Assembly: GCA_021732785.1 (NCBI GenBank)
Contig: JAKFUG010000005.1
Span: forward strand, 1-64,000
Source: Planctomycetaceae bacterium
GTDB taxonomy: Bacteria > Planctomycetota > Planctomycetia > Planctomycetales > Planctomycetaceae
Length of the DNA: 64,000 nt
Reading direction: 5' to 3'
Below, piece by piece: positions 42,894 through 51,510 of this stretch (its first letter is position 1; each line of letters begins with the position of its first letter). The notes under the pieces are model-generated. The model did not search any database. It worked only from the letters and a program-made list of their open reading frames with translations, and was not told the DNA's origin. Position numbers and translations under genes: made by a program.

Positions 42894-43250
42894 GCGTATC
42901 GCGCAATGCGGCCTCTATGGACCTCAATCATCGTTGATCGGAGGTTGTCTCGGCACGACTTGAGGGCTTTAACGATTTGATCGATTGAAACGATTGGGCT
43001 GATTACGAAAGCCCCTCAGCGGCTTGATGGAACTTGAATGGCAATCGCGATCCGTGGGATGGAATCCGGGAAAATTTTTGGGGAAATCGCGAATTCGGCA
43101 GTTTTTTCCGAAATTGCTCTTTGCGGCATCGGCGGTCGTTCGCTAAAAGACCCCCGCTTCACGCAGGACATCCACGTCGCACATCGATCGGCCTCTCCCT
43201 CCGGTCGCGGCTCCCGTCCTCTACACCCATCTCGGATTCCATTCGACTCG
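42894..43250. other. Divergent intergenic stretch
   Basis: An interval of about 360 bases between the divergent ATPase pair and the small lipoprotein gene. It is AT-richer near 42,960-43,010. No supported gene or palindrome of the window's repeat classes is seen. Promoters for both directions should lie here. Confidence 0.35.
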
Positions 43251-43263
43251 AAGGACTCGTCTC

Positions 43264-43602
43264 ATGGTCAAGCGTTTTGCGTTGCTGATCGCCAGCGCGG
43301 CGCTGGTGTCGTCCAGCGTTGGTTGCTGTCTCACCGGTGGTTGCGGTTACCGCGGGTACGGTGGCGGCGGTTGCCCACCCTGTGGGGCCAACTATTCGTC
43401 CGGCGCGGTGTCGTCGCCGTGCGGTCCGGGCGGCTGCCAGCCATCCTATTACCAGCCGGGCGGACAGGCGTACTACCAGGGTGCCTCGCAAACGGCATTC
43501 GCCGGTGATCAAACCATGATGACGGCATCGCCGATCATTCCCGGTGCGGTTTACCCCACTCAGACGGCGGCCTTCCCGGTCCAATCCGTGCCGGTTTACT
43601 AA
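43264..43602 (+). CDS. Small Cys/Gly/Tyr-rich lipoprotein-like protein
   Basis: 112 residues. The signal sequence ends in SSSVGCC, a possible lipobox with Cys21 as the lipidated residue. The mature part is rich in Gly, Cys, Pro and Tyr (GGGCPPCG, GPGGCQPSYY), low in charge and without a known domain. Proteins of this composition are frequent in planctomycete envelopes. AAGGA at 43251-43255 lies 8 bases before the start. Disulfide cross-linking in the envelope is conceivable, but not shown. Confidence 0.75.
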   Translation: MVKRFALLIASAALVSSSVGCCLTGGCGYRGYGGGGCPPCGANYSSGAVSSPCGPGGCQPSYYQPGGQAYYQGASQTAFAGDQTMMTASPIIPGAVYPTQTAAFPVQSVPVY

Positions 43603-43677
43603 GCGTTTCCGCAGAGATCAGTCCGAGACGGGCCCAGGACCGGGCCGATGTCGGCTCGGTCACGACGAGATTGAAGT

Positions 43678-43707
43678 CAGCCGGGTTCTGCGGGGAACCC
43701 GGCTGAC
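43678..43707 (+). terminator. GC-rich hairpin after the lipoprotein gene
   Basis: TCAGCCGGGTT pairs with AACCCGGCTGA around an 8-base loop, 75 bases after the stop. There is no T tract. It may be a terminator or a REP-like unit. Confidence 0.5.
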
Positions 43708-43750
43708 GCCGCGCGCAGAAGGGCGATTTGTTCGCGTTGCCGTCTGCGGT

Positions 43751-43877
43751 GGAAATGCAGTGCAAAGTGAGAAGTGAAAAATGCAAAGTGCAAAATGAAG
43801 GAAAGAGCCGTGGTGCCGACGACCCTCTTTCACTTTGCACTTTTCATTTTGCATTGGCCATTTTGCACTGCATTTCC
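43751..43877. repeat. Palindrome of TGCAAAG/TGAGAAG units (class J)
   Basis: The left arm 43751-43806 is a run of 7-base units (TGCAAAG, TGAGAAG, TGAAAAA, TGCAAAG, TGCAAAA). The right arm 43825-43877 is its near complement. It lies between the lipoprotein hairpin and def, and may overlap the promoter region of def. Confidence 0.85.
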
Positions 43878-43990
43878 ACTTCGGAAAGTCGCCACGCCAT
43901 CACGACCTGGCCGCTCCATTTCCCATACACCCACCGTTGCCTATACTTTGTGGACGAAATTCTTCCGCAGAAAAAGGCTCCGCATCGGCG

Positions 43991-44569
43991 ATGGAAATTG
44001 TTCTCTACCCGCACCCGGCACTTCGCTGGAAGTCCCGGCCGATTACGGAAATTGACGCGAACCTGCGGAAAACCGTCGCCGAGATGTTCGAGTTGATGTA
44101 CGCCGCCAAAGGGATCGGCCTCGCGGCGAATCAGGTGGCGTTGCCCTACCGGTTGTTCGTCCTGAATCTCACGGGCGATCCCGCAGAAAAGGAAGAAGAA
44201 ATTGTCTTCCTCAACCCGGAAATCCTGAAGCGGAAAGGGACCACCGAAGGCGAAGAAGGTTGCCTGAGCTTTCCCGGTCTCTACAAAGATGTGAAGCGGG
44301 CCGCGGAAGTGACCGTCGAGGCATTCGATCTTACCGGCAATGGTTTCGAGTATTCGCTGGACGAACTCGCCGCCCGCGCGGTCCAGCATGAATACGATCA
44401 CATTGAAGGCATCCTCTTCATTGACCGAATTACCGAGACCCTGAAGCGGGAATGCCAGCCGGTGCTCGAAGACTTCGAGGCGCAATACCGTCGACGTCAA
44501 ACCGAAGGCAAACTGCCGTCCGATGACGCGCTGAAGCAAGAGCTCGCGCGCCTCGCCGCGGGCTCCTGA
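43991..44569 (+). CDS. def: Peptide deformylase
   Basis: 192 residues. The three PDF motifs are present: GIGLAANQV near residue 40, EGCLSFPG near 89 (with the metal-binding Cys) and QHEYDHIEG near 133 (HEXXH type). It removes the formyl group from nascent N-terminal methionine at the ribosome. The start MEIVLYPHPALR fits the family; the frame is open upstream through the repeat but without homology. It is followed by fmt, the classical neighbour. The stop codon TGA lies at the tip of a palindromic repeat that separates def and fmt. Confidence 0.96.
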   Translation: MEIVLYPHPALRWKSRPITEIDANLRKTVAEMFELMYAAKGIGLAANQVALPYRLFVLNLTGDPAEKEEEIVFLNPEILKRKGTTEGEEGCLSFPGLYKDVKRAAEVTVEAFDLTGNGFEYSLDELAARAVQHEYDHIEGILFIDRITETLKRECQPVLEDFEAQYRRRQTEGKLPSDDALKQELARLAAGS

Positions 44570-44631
44570 GCGGCACGGCGCTAGCCGCCGGTGAATTGCA
44601 ACCAAACCGGCGGCTAGCGCCGTGCCGCTCA
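44567..44631. repeat. REP-like palindrome between def and fmt (class H)
   Basis: The left arm 44567-44592 (TGAGCGGCACGGCGCTAGCC then GCCGGT) is a perfect complement of 44606-44631, around a 13-base loop. The first three bases are the def stop codon. The element fills almost the entire def-fmt gap. Confidence 0.9.
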
Positions 44632-44651
44632 GAATGACGAAGAAACCTTTC

Positions 44652-45602
44652 ATGACGCCTTTGCGAATCGTCTTTCTCGGCACCGGCAAACTCGCGGAAC
44701 CGGTCTTCGCAGCGCTGTGCCAATCGCATCACACCGTCTGCGGATTAGTGACCCAACCTGATCGCACCGGCCCCGGCAGCAAGAAACATCTCAACCCTCT
44801 GAAAGAAGCCGCCATCGCCCGCGGGATGCCGGTGCTGCAACCGGAGCGCATTCGTAATCCCGAGGCGGTTGCCGAACTTCAAGCCTTGCAGCCCGAGTTG
44901 TTCGTTGTCGCCGCGTATGGACAGATTCTGTCCCGAGCGATTCTCGAGATGCCGCGGCTCGGCACCATCAACGTGCATGCGTCCTTGTTGCCAAAATATC
45001 GCGGGGCCACGCCGATTCATGCCGCGGTATTGAATGGCGACACAGATGCCGGCGTGACCATCATTCAACTCGTGCCACAGTTGGATGCCGGTCCCATGCT
45101 GGGCGCGGTCCGCACCCCCATCGGTTCGCAGGAAACGACGGGAGAACTCGAAGCCCGCCTCGCGGCACTTTCGGTTCCGTTGACGTTGGACGTGATTGCA
45201 CAACTCGCGGTGGGGACGGCACACCCCGTCGAGCAAGATCACGCGGCGGCCACGCATGTCGGCAAGTTGACGAAAGCCGACGGCCGCATCGATTGGTCGA
45301 AATCCGCAATTCAAGTCGAGCGCCACCTCCGCGGCATGCAACCGTGGCCGGGTCCATTCACCACCTTGATTCTCGATGGCAAGCCGCCGTTGCGAATGCA
45401 GGTGCTCGCGGGAACGGTTGTCGACACCACCAGTGCCGCAGCGCCGGGGACGGTCGTGGCCGTCGATGCCAGTACGATGACGGTGCAGTGCGGCGAAGGA
45501 GCGTTGCGCATCGAACGCGTTCACCCGGAAGCGAAGCGACCCATGCCCACGGTGGAGTTTCTGCGCGGGCGGGCCGTCTCCATCGGTGATCGGTTTGAAT
45601 AG
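44652..45602 (+). CDS. fmt: Methionyl-tRNA formyltransferase
   Basis: 316 residues. LRIVFLGTGKLAEPVFAAL at the start, LFVVAAYGQILSRAILEMP near residue 87, INVHASLLPKYRGATPIHAA near 107 (the SLLP formyl-transfer motif) and GVTIIQLVPQLDAGPML near 135 define the N-terminal transferase domain. The C-terminal OB-fold (about 215-310) binds tRNA. It formylates Met-tRNAfMet with 10-formyl-tetrahydrofolate. ATG 44634 is an alternative start, with the first ATG inside the edge of the repeat. It forms an operon-like pair with def. Confidence 0.96.
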   Translation: MTPLRIVFLGTGKLAEPVFAALCQSHHTVCGLVTQPDRTGPGSKKHLNPLKEAAIARGMPVLQPERIRNPEAVAELQALQPELFVVAAYGQILSRAILEMPRLGTINVHASLLPKYRGATPIHAAVLNGDTDAGVTIIQLVPQLDAGPMLGAVRTPIGSQETTGELEARLAALSVPLTLDVIAQLAVGTAHPVEQDHAAATHVGKLTKADGRIDWSKSAIQVERHLRGMQPWPGPFTTLILDGKPPLRMQVLAGTVVDTTSAAAPGTVVAVDASTMTVQCGEGALRIERVHPEAKRPMPTVEFLRGRAVSIGDRFE

Positions 45603-45615
45603 TCGATGCACCGCT

Positions 45616-46296
45616 TCACTCGGACAGGCGACGGTGAACATAGAGCTTGTTGCTGTCGAGCGAGCGCAGCTTCATTTCTTTCTCGTCGATGCTTTCGATC
45701 CGCTGCTCGGACGTTTCGCCGAAGAGTTTCGCGGCGGCGAGTGCCGACGGTGGTTCACCCCTCGTCATTTTCAGTTTGAGAATGTCACCGTCCTGCTTCC
45801 AGTCGATGAAAAACTTCAGCCTGGAACCATAAATCGCCTGACCGATGGCATCGAGTTCGATGGTCATGGTCGCGGTCCCATCGTCGCGAAAGTGGAAGAC
45901 CCGCTTGCCATAGAAGTCGTCGCGCCAGGAACCGATGATCGTGGGTTTCTCGTGCGGATCGATGGTTTCCGGCTGAAGGTCTTCGCCCTTCAACATTTCC
46001 AGCGACTTCTCTTTGGTCTCGGGGGAGTCTGGTGGCCCCGACACGAGCGTCGACACGGTGTGCATGTCATCGACTGATGCCGCCGTGAGAGTGGCCCGCG
46101 ATTGCCACGGACGCCAAATCAACAATGTCAGTACACAGGCCGTAACGCCGAAGGCTAATGCGGAGTGACGATGGGTGACAATGCGACGAAGCGGTGACAC
46201 GGTCGACCTCAAGAAAGATTGCGGTATCAGACCGGCCATCGTCCCCCATGCCTCGGGGCGGGTCAACCGGAATCCCTCGGTTGCGATCAAACTCAT
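45616..46296 (-). CDS. Membrane-anchored protein of unknown function
   Basis: 226 residues. One hydrophobic segment at about 47-60 (SALAFGVTACVLTLLIW) follows a basic stretch, so the remainder (about 70-226) is probably outside the cytoplasm. It contains PTIIGSWRDDFYGKRVFHF and DGTATMTIELD, strand patterns like those of small lipocalin-like domains that planctomycetes use in exported proteins. ATG 46236, preceded by a GGGGAC-like site, is an alternative start and gives a more usual signal anchor. It converges with fmt, with 13 bases between the stops. Confidence 0.6.
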   Translation of the reverse strand: MSLIATEGFRLTRPEAWGTMAGLIPQSFLRSTVSPLRRIVTHRHSALAFGVTACVLTLLIWRPWQSRATLTAASVDDMHTVSTLVSGPPDSPETKEKSLEMLKGEDLQPETIDPHEKPTIIGSWRDDFYGKRVFHFRDDGTATMTIELDAIGQAIYGSRLKFFIDWKQDGDILKLKMTRGEPPSALAAAKLFGETSEQRIESIDEKEMKLRSLDSNKLYVHRRLSE

Positions 46297-46367
46297 CAAT
46301 CTTCGTTGATTATTGGCCCCGATCCGGCTTCAATCGTCCTGACACTCGTTCTTCAGGATTTTCTGCT

Positions 46368-48419
46368 ATGCGTAGCCGTGACTTCTGCCAAGAGTTGATT
46401 TGCCGACAATCGGTGATCGCGCTGGTGACACTCAGCATCGTGACGCTTGCCGCAGGGATGGCCTTCGCGCAAGCCCTTGGAATGCCGGATCAGTCAAGCC
46501 CCGGCGATTCGACCATTCAGCACTTCCTGCGGGAAGAGTCGCTGCGGCTGGATGCGCAATCGAACACGGATTATGCGTCGCTCGCCGAATGGGAGAAGAA
46601 CCGGCCCCGGTATCGGGACGAGTTTTTGTATATGCTCGGCTTGTCACCGCTGCCGGAAAAAACGCCGCTGCATGCGACGGTGACCGGGACGGTCAACGGC
46701 GAGGGTTACGTCGTTGAGAACCTGCATTATCAAAGCCGACCGCGGTTGTACGTCACCGCGAACCTCTATCGCCCCGCAGTCATTCCCGCCGGTGAAAAAC
46801 TCCCGGCGGTGTTGTATGTCTGCGGACACTCCTCGCGCGGACGCAACGGCGGCAAGACGGCGTTTCAATCGCACGGCATCTGGCTCGCCAAGCACGGCTA
46901 CATCTGTCTGATCGTCGACACGTTGCAACTCGGCGAAATCGCGGGCATCCATCACGGCACCTACAACCGCGAACGCTGGAGCTGGCACTCGCGCGGCTAC
47001 ACTTCCGCTGGGGTGGAATGCTGGAACGGCGTCCGTGGGATCGATTATTTGATCTCGCGTGCCGATGTCGATCCCGAACGCCTGGCGGTGACCGGCATCA
47101 GCGGCGGCGGGGCAGCAACGTTCTGGATCGCCGCGGCGGATGAACGGATCAAAGTCGCGATCCCCGTCAGCGGCATGGCCGATCTCGAAGCCTACGTCGG
47201 CAACCGGGTCATCAACGGTCATTGCGACTGCATGTTCCTCTACAACACGTTCCAGTGGCCGTGGACGCGGATCGCCGGATTGATTGCCCCGCGGCCGATG
47301 TTGTTCATGAACAGCGATCAGGACGCCATCTTCCCGATGGATGCCAACGGCCGGATCACCAACCGCCTGGAACGCTGCTACAGCCTGTTCGGTGCCAGCG
47401 ACCGGTTCGACACCGTGGTCAGCGTCGGCGGTCACGATTACCGCGAGGACTTACGCCGCGCGCGCTATCAGTTCCTCAACATCCATCTCAAAGGCGACGG
47501 CCGCCCCGTCACCGACAGCGAACACGATTTAGTCACCGGCACGAACGCGAACCCGGTGCATCCCATCGAACCCGAAAAACTGCGTGTGTTTCCGACCGAC
47601 GCGGATTTGCCGAAGGACGAACTCAATTCCACGATTGACGAACACTTCGTGCCGCTGGCGAAGAATGTCCCGCCGACGAATCGTGAGGAGTACGACCCGG
47701 AACGCAAACGGTTGCTCACCGAGTTGAAGCGCGTCGCGTTCCGCCCGCTGCCGGACGTCATTCCCGCCGCCAAATTGCTGGAACGCGGCATCCCACAAGC
47801 GTCGCGGCCGACGAGTGTTCTGTCGACCGTTGACGGCACCACCGTGACAGTGGCGTATGGTCCGTCTGTGGAGAAAGTCCTGCCTCAGCGGGCAGTGCTC
47901 GTGGTGACCAATCAGACGGTCGCCGAGATTCCGGATTCGCTGTCGAAGCTCCTTACTCCGCAGGATATTTTGTATCTGGTGCAGCCGCGCGGGGTTGGTT
48001 CTGCGGCGTGGACTCGCAAAAATCCGCCCAATTATGTGGAACGATCTCATGCGCTGCTGGGACGAACGGTGGATGGTGATCGTGTGTTCGATATCGCTGC
48101 CACAGCCAAGTGGCTGAGGTCACAAAAGTCCGACCGTCCGGTCTGGGTCGCCGGGCAAGGGAACGAAGCCATCCTCGCCGCCTACGCCGCACTGTGGGAA
48201 CCGGAGATTGCGGGTGTGATCGCCGTTGCCCCACCCGCGTCGCATCTTGAAAACACGGCTCCGCAATTCCTCAACATTCTGCGCGTGGCCGATGTGCCGA
48301 CGATGTTCGGTCTGCTCGCCGAAAAATCATTGGTGCTCCGCAAAGCCCCTGCGGAGGTGCAGACCACCACGGAAGCCTGGTTCAAAGCCGCGGGGACGGC
48401 CGAGCGGTTGTCGCGCTAG
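46368..48419 (+). CDS. Exported two-lobed alpha/beta hydrolase (acetyl-xylan-esterase-like)
   Basis: 683 residues with a signal peptide after a basic start (VIALVTLSIVTLAAGMAFA). The first hydrolase lobe, about 60-420, has LPAVLYVCGHSSRGRNGGK (oxyanion region), the nucleophile elbow GISGGGAATFW, a catalytic acid in NSDQDAIFPM and VGGHDYRED with the likely His. A second lobe (about 480-683) has WVAGQGNEAILAAYAALW but lacks a GXSXG elbow, so it is probably structural. Such proteins occur widely in planctomycetes and are thought to deacylate polysaccharides. ATG 46368 is preferred over upstream in-frame codons, which run into the promoter region. Confidence 0.85.
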   Translation: MRSRDFCQELICRQSVIALVTLSIVTLAAGMAFAQALGMPDQSSPGDSTIQHFLREESLRLDAQSNTDYASLAEWEKNRPRYRDEFLYMLGLSPLPEKTPLHATVTGTVNGEGYVVENLHYQSRPRLYVTANLYRPAVIPAGEKLPAVLYVCGHSSRGRNGGKTAFQSHGIWLAKHGYICLIVDTLQLGEIAGIHHGTYNRERWSWHSRGYTSAGVECWNGVRGIDYLISRADVDPERLAVTGISGGGAATFWIAAADERIKVAIPVSGMADLEAYVGNRVINGHCDCMFLYNTFQWPWTRIAGLIAPRPMLFMNSDQDAIFPMDANGRITNRLERCYSLFGASDRFDTVVSVGGHDYREDLRRARYQFLNIHLKGDGRPVTDSEHDLVTGTNANPVHPIEPEKLRVFPTDADLPKDELNSTIDEHFVPLAKNVPPTNREEYDPERKRLLTELKRVAFRPLPDVIPAAKLLERGIPQASRPTSVLSTVDGTTVTVAYGPSVEKVLPQRAVLVVTNQTVAEIPDSLSKLLTPQDILYLVQPRGVGSAAWTRKNPPNYVERSHALLGRTVDGDRVFDIAATAKWLRSQKSDRPVWVAGQGNEAILAAYAALWEPEIAGVIAVAPPASHLENTAPQFLNILRVADVPTMFGLLAEKSLVLRKAPAEVQTTTEAWFKAAGTAERLSR

Positions 48420-48420
48420 T

Positions 48421-49233
48421 TCACTCGGAAGCGAGCAGATTCTTGAACCACGCCGGATCGGGAATGCCGACGATCACCAGATTCGTCAGACCACAACCAT
48501 CCGAACCACCTTCGATGACGATCTGATGCACATCATCTTTGTGGACCGTCGCGGCGGCGAGGCTCTCATTGGCGTATTTGACCGTGGTCTTGCTGCTGCT
48601 CACCGCGAGTGAGACCGGAATCTTGCCGGCTACCGCATCGGCGGGGACCACCTTCCACTCACTCGCTCCACCGGGCACGTCAATATAGAGGCCATTGGGG
48701 ACCGCGCCCCCGGTATCGCCGGTTCGCATGCGGGACCCATTCGTCGATGAAATTCCGCAACCGCGCATCGACTTGACCACCATCACCGCTGAGGCCGTGA
48801 AGCTGCGGAATTCGGCGTTGTGCTTCAACGATTCCGCAGCTTCGATGACGACCCCCTGCGGGACAATTTGAATCTTCGGGTTGCTCTCGAAGTCCGCAAA
48901 CTGCGGTTTCTTTGAGAAATCGTAGGTCAACGTCAGCTCGCTGGTCTTCGGATTGAAAGCCGCTTTGCCGCCAAACTTCTTTTTCAGGACGGCGGGTTTC
49001 ACTTCAAAGTCGATCTTCGTCGGCTTCGGTTCGGCGTCGCCGAGCAGCGCTTCCAGCTCGCGAATCGCCTTGCCGATGCGGGCCTGATCCAGGGCTCCTG
49101 CGGCGGCATCCCGCTCCACTTCGAGGAGTTCAATCGCTTTCGCAATCGCCTTTTCGGCCACGGTCTGGTCCGCAGCAAACGTTCCACTCACCAGCAATGC
49201 AGGGACCGCCAGCAAGACGAAGAACCGCAACAT
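48421..49233 (-). CDS. Exported protein of unknown function
   Basis: 270 residues. The signal peptide MLRFFVLLAVPALLVSGTFA is followed by a helical stretch (about 24-60, AEKAIAKAIELLEVERDAAA) and then a beta-rich domain (about 75-270) with pairs of cysteines (RGCGIS, DGCGLT). GGAG lies 6-9 bases before ATG 49233, and the open frame upstream to 49413 lacks a signal. The stop lies 2 bases from that of the convergent hydrolase. The function is not recognised; it may bind carbohydrate, judging only from the beta-rich body. Confidence 0.7.
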   Translation of the reverse strand: MLRFFVLLAVPALLVSGTFAADQTVAEKAIAKAIELLEVERDAAAGALDQARIGKAIRELEALLGDAEPKPTKIDFEVKPAVLKKKFGGKAAFNPKTSELTLTYDFSKKPQFADFESNPKIQIVPQGVVIEAAESLKHNAEFRSFTASAVMVVKSMRGCGISSTNGSRMRTGDTGGAVPNGLYIDVPGGASEWKVVPADAVAGKIPVSLAVSSSKTTVKYANESLAAATVHKDDVHQIVIEGGSDGCGLTNLVIVGIPDPAWFKNLLASE

Positions 49234-49583
49234 GGCGCTCTCCACAGCGAAGGGGACGGAGGAATTTTGACAGCATAGTTGACGATTCACGCGAGTTCCA
49301 TAGACATCATGCCTACGCCGGAAATGGCCGCACGTCCCGCTCATCCGTGCCTTGACGGTTCGCCCTGCATTTTCTCCCGAAAGGCCAACGGCCCGACGGT
49401 GAAAAAACGGCAAGCCTTTTGCATGGCAGTGACATCGGGCGAAGGACGATGCCCTTTCTGCGAGGGTTGTGTTCGATCAAGGCACGGTTGTCAGCGGCGC
49501 TTTTTCGCGGAAATTGACCAATTTGACGCGAGTCTGGGAGCGACTGCAGCGTCTTCAGGTGATCCCTTTCGCCGGACAACCCG
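49234..49583. other. Divergent interval without a supported gene
   Basis: 350 bases between divergent exported-protein genes. Frames through it do not resemble proteins. It should hold both promoters. I see no long palindrome. Confidence 0.4.
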
Positions 49584-50312
49584 ATGCGATCCCTGCCGAT
49601 TTGGCTTGCAGTTCTGCTCAGTTTTTCCGCATTCGATCGGCGTGTGCTGGCTGCCGAGGAGCCGCCACGTCCGCGAAAGGCGCGCGTGCTCTTCATCGTT
49701 CGTGAAGCTTGTCCGCCGTGCGAAGAAGAATTGCAGCGGTTGCGCAAACCGGGTGGCGTTTTCGAGGCGATGAAATCGGTCGGCTGGAAAATTGGGGCGA
49801 CACCCGACTCGCACGTGCAGATCGTCCCTCGCGAAGCCCTGCCCGAATTTGTCGAGTCGCTCAAGCTCACCGACTTTCCCGCGGTGGCGGGCATTGAGGG
49901 CGATGAAGTCGTGCGGTACTTCAAGACGGGTTGCACCACGCCGCTGGACGCATGGACCTTCGGCTGGCTCATCTCCGGCAAGAACGAACGGCCTACCGCG
50001 GAAGTGCCCGAACCGGTCCGTGTCGCCGCGACGGGAAGTTACCGTCTGCGGGGGAATCACTGGTCCGTCGATGGTGATTGGAATCCAAGCAAGCCGACGG
50101 TCCTCACCCATTTGCGGGGACCGTATCACTCCACGAGTGCCGGGGCTTATGGCGCAATCGAGAACTGGTCGCTGGAAGAATTGCGCTCGCTCCATGACGA
50201 CCTGCACGAACGCGAAGGGGGTCTCGCCAGCGGCGTGGGTTATGCCGGCGGAGCGACCGCGGCACGCAACTCTGCGAAGCCCGCGTACATGATTCCGAAA
50301 GCCCTGCGTTGA
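49584..50312 (+). CDS. Exported thioredoxin-fold protein
   Basis: 242 residues. A signal peptide ends near AAEEPP (residue 24). ARVLFIVREACPPCEEELQR near residue 34 has the CXXC motif CPPC at the end of a predicted beta strand, and LTDFPAVAGIEGDEVVRY near 95 resembles the cis-Pro loop of thioredoxins. The C-terminal third (about 150-242, GNHWSVDGDWNPSKPTVLTH) is found attached to similar planctomycete proteins. A periplasmic disulfide or redox role is likely; the exact partner is unknown. Confidence 0.7.
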   Translation: MRSLPIWLAVLLSFSAFDRRVLAAEEPPRPRKARVLFIVREACPPCEEELQRLRKPGGVFEAMKSVGWKIGATPDSHVQIVPREALPEFVESLKLTDFPAVAGIEGDEVVRYFKTGCTTPLDAWTFGWLISGKNERPTAEVPEPVRVAATGSYRLRGNHWSVDGDWNPSKPTVLTHLRGPYHSTSAGAYGAIENWSLEELRSLHDDLHEREGGLASGVGYAGGATAARNSAKPAYMIPKALR

Positions 50313-50412
50313 GGACAACGACGTGTTCGATCGGAAGTCTCAATTGAGAGGACAACCGATCTCGCAGTAGTAGCCGAAGGGATTCCAAGCCCGGTCGACG
50401 CGCTACCCATGA

Positions 50413-50482
50413 CTCCGGTCCAAACCGGAGACGCCGACGCAGTGGCAGAACTTCCTTGACTTTGGAAGTCGTGCCACCGCGT
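50413..50482. repeat. Two adjacent hairpins between convergent genes
   Basis: CTCCGGT/ACCGGAG (50413-50430) is followed by a longer imperfect hairpin (50437-50455 with 50464-50482, 16 of 19 positions paired). It lies between the convergent thioredoxin-like and EF-hand genes. It could serve as a bidirectional terminator or be another REP-like pair. Confidence 0.55.
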
Positions 50483-50526
50483 CTGACATCACATCGGTTG
50501 ACTTACGCGGGCTGCCAATCCGCTTA

Positions 50527-51510
50527 TTATCCGTTCAATCCCGGCAATTTGACCCACAGATCGATCGTCCCTTCGTTATCGGTCAAACTTTGATTGTTGT
50601 CGTTCAATTCGACGACGATTTCCCGATCGGGATCGAGCGACATTTCCAGGGGATTCTCGCGGGATTGAGACGAGACAACGGTCGTCCGTGCAACATTCGG
50701 TTGCCAGAGTACGAGGCTGAATTTTGGCAGTCCCTGAAAGCGCATCAGCGGCCGGCGGCCGTCGACATAGTCGCGGATGCGGCAGTCGGAGATTCCTTGC
50801 GGGTCGCGAATCACGAGTTCACGAGTCGGCGAGGGGCGCCACTGGACTTGCGCTGCGACGGCAATTTCATCGGCCGACAAAAAGCCATTGCCGTCACTAT
50901 CGAGCAAGCGATAATTGTTGACGCGTTGTTGCAAGTTGATGGCGTAGTGGAGCCAATCGCCGTCAATTGTCGGGGCAATGGCCTGCAAGCCTGTCAGGCT
51001 GGCCTTGCGCATCTTGGAATCGTCTTCATCGACGTGGACTGTGACAGGGCAAGTGAGGCACTTTTGGGCGGTCCAGCTAATTGGTCCGACAGGGATTCCC
51101 CAGTCAGGAACAGAGCACCCGGAACTCGACTGGTAAATGGCGACGGCGGAAATGTAGTTCACACGATCGGCAAAATTGGGACCAAAGAAGCCGTCGATTT
51201 TCGGCGAGGAGGTTTGATCGAAATACCACGCGGAATTGGCCACGCGATCGGACTGGCAGAGTTTGCCATTCGTCTGAATTTCTTCGGAGAGCGCCTGCCC
51301 GGTCTTGTTGCTGCGCGTCTCCGAGTTCCACACGTAAATGGCGCTGATGGTGCATGAATCTTCACTGTAGGTTCCATGCACGTCGCAGAGATAGTTTTCA
51401 TCCGCCGAACTTCCTGTAGGGGGATCGCGGTAATTGACTTTCCCGTTTCCACTGGCTGCGGGAATATCCATCGTGAAAGTGGGAACATCAAGTATTCGTT
51501 CATCTGTCAT
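50527..51510 (-). CDS. EF-hand-containing protein of unknown function
   Basis: 327 residues, no signal peptide. LDSDGNGFLSADEIAVAAQV near residue 202 is a full EF-hand calcium loop (D-x-D-x-N-G-x-L-x-x-x-E). The rest is beta-rich with several cysteines and a proline-rich start; QWRPSPTRELVIRDP follows the EF-hand. It overlaps the stop of the upstream kinase gene by 4 bases (ATGA), so its translation is coupled to the kinase. A role as the kinase's calcium-responsive partner or substrate is an inference from that coupling. Confidence 0.75.
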   Translation of the reverse strand: MTDERILDVPTFTMDIPAASGNGKVNYRDPPTGSSADENYLCDVHGTYSEDSCTISAIYVWNSETRSNKTGQALSEEIQTNGKLCQSDRVANSAWYFDQTSSPKIDGFFGPNFADRVNYISAVAIYQSSSGCSVPDWGIPVGPISWTAQKCLTCPVTVHVDEDDSKMRKASLTGLQAIAPTIDGDWLHYAINLQQRVNNYRLLDSDGNGFLSADEIAVAAQVQWRPSPTRELVIRDPQGISDCRIRDYVDGRRPLMRFQGLPKFSLVLWQPNVARTTVVSSQSRENPLEMSLDPDREIVVELNDNNQSLTDNEGTIDLWVKLPGLNG

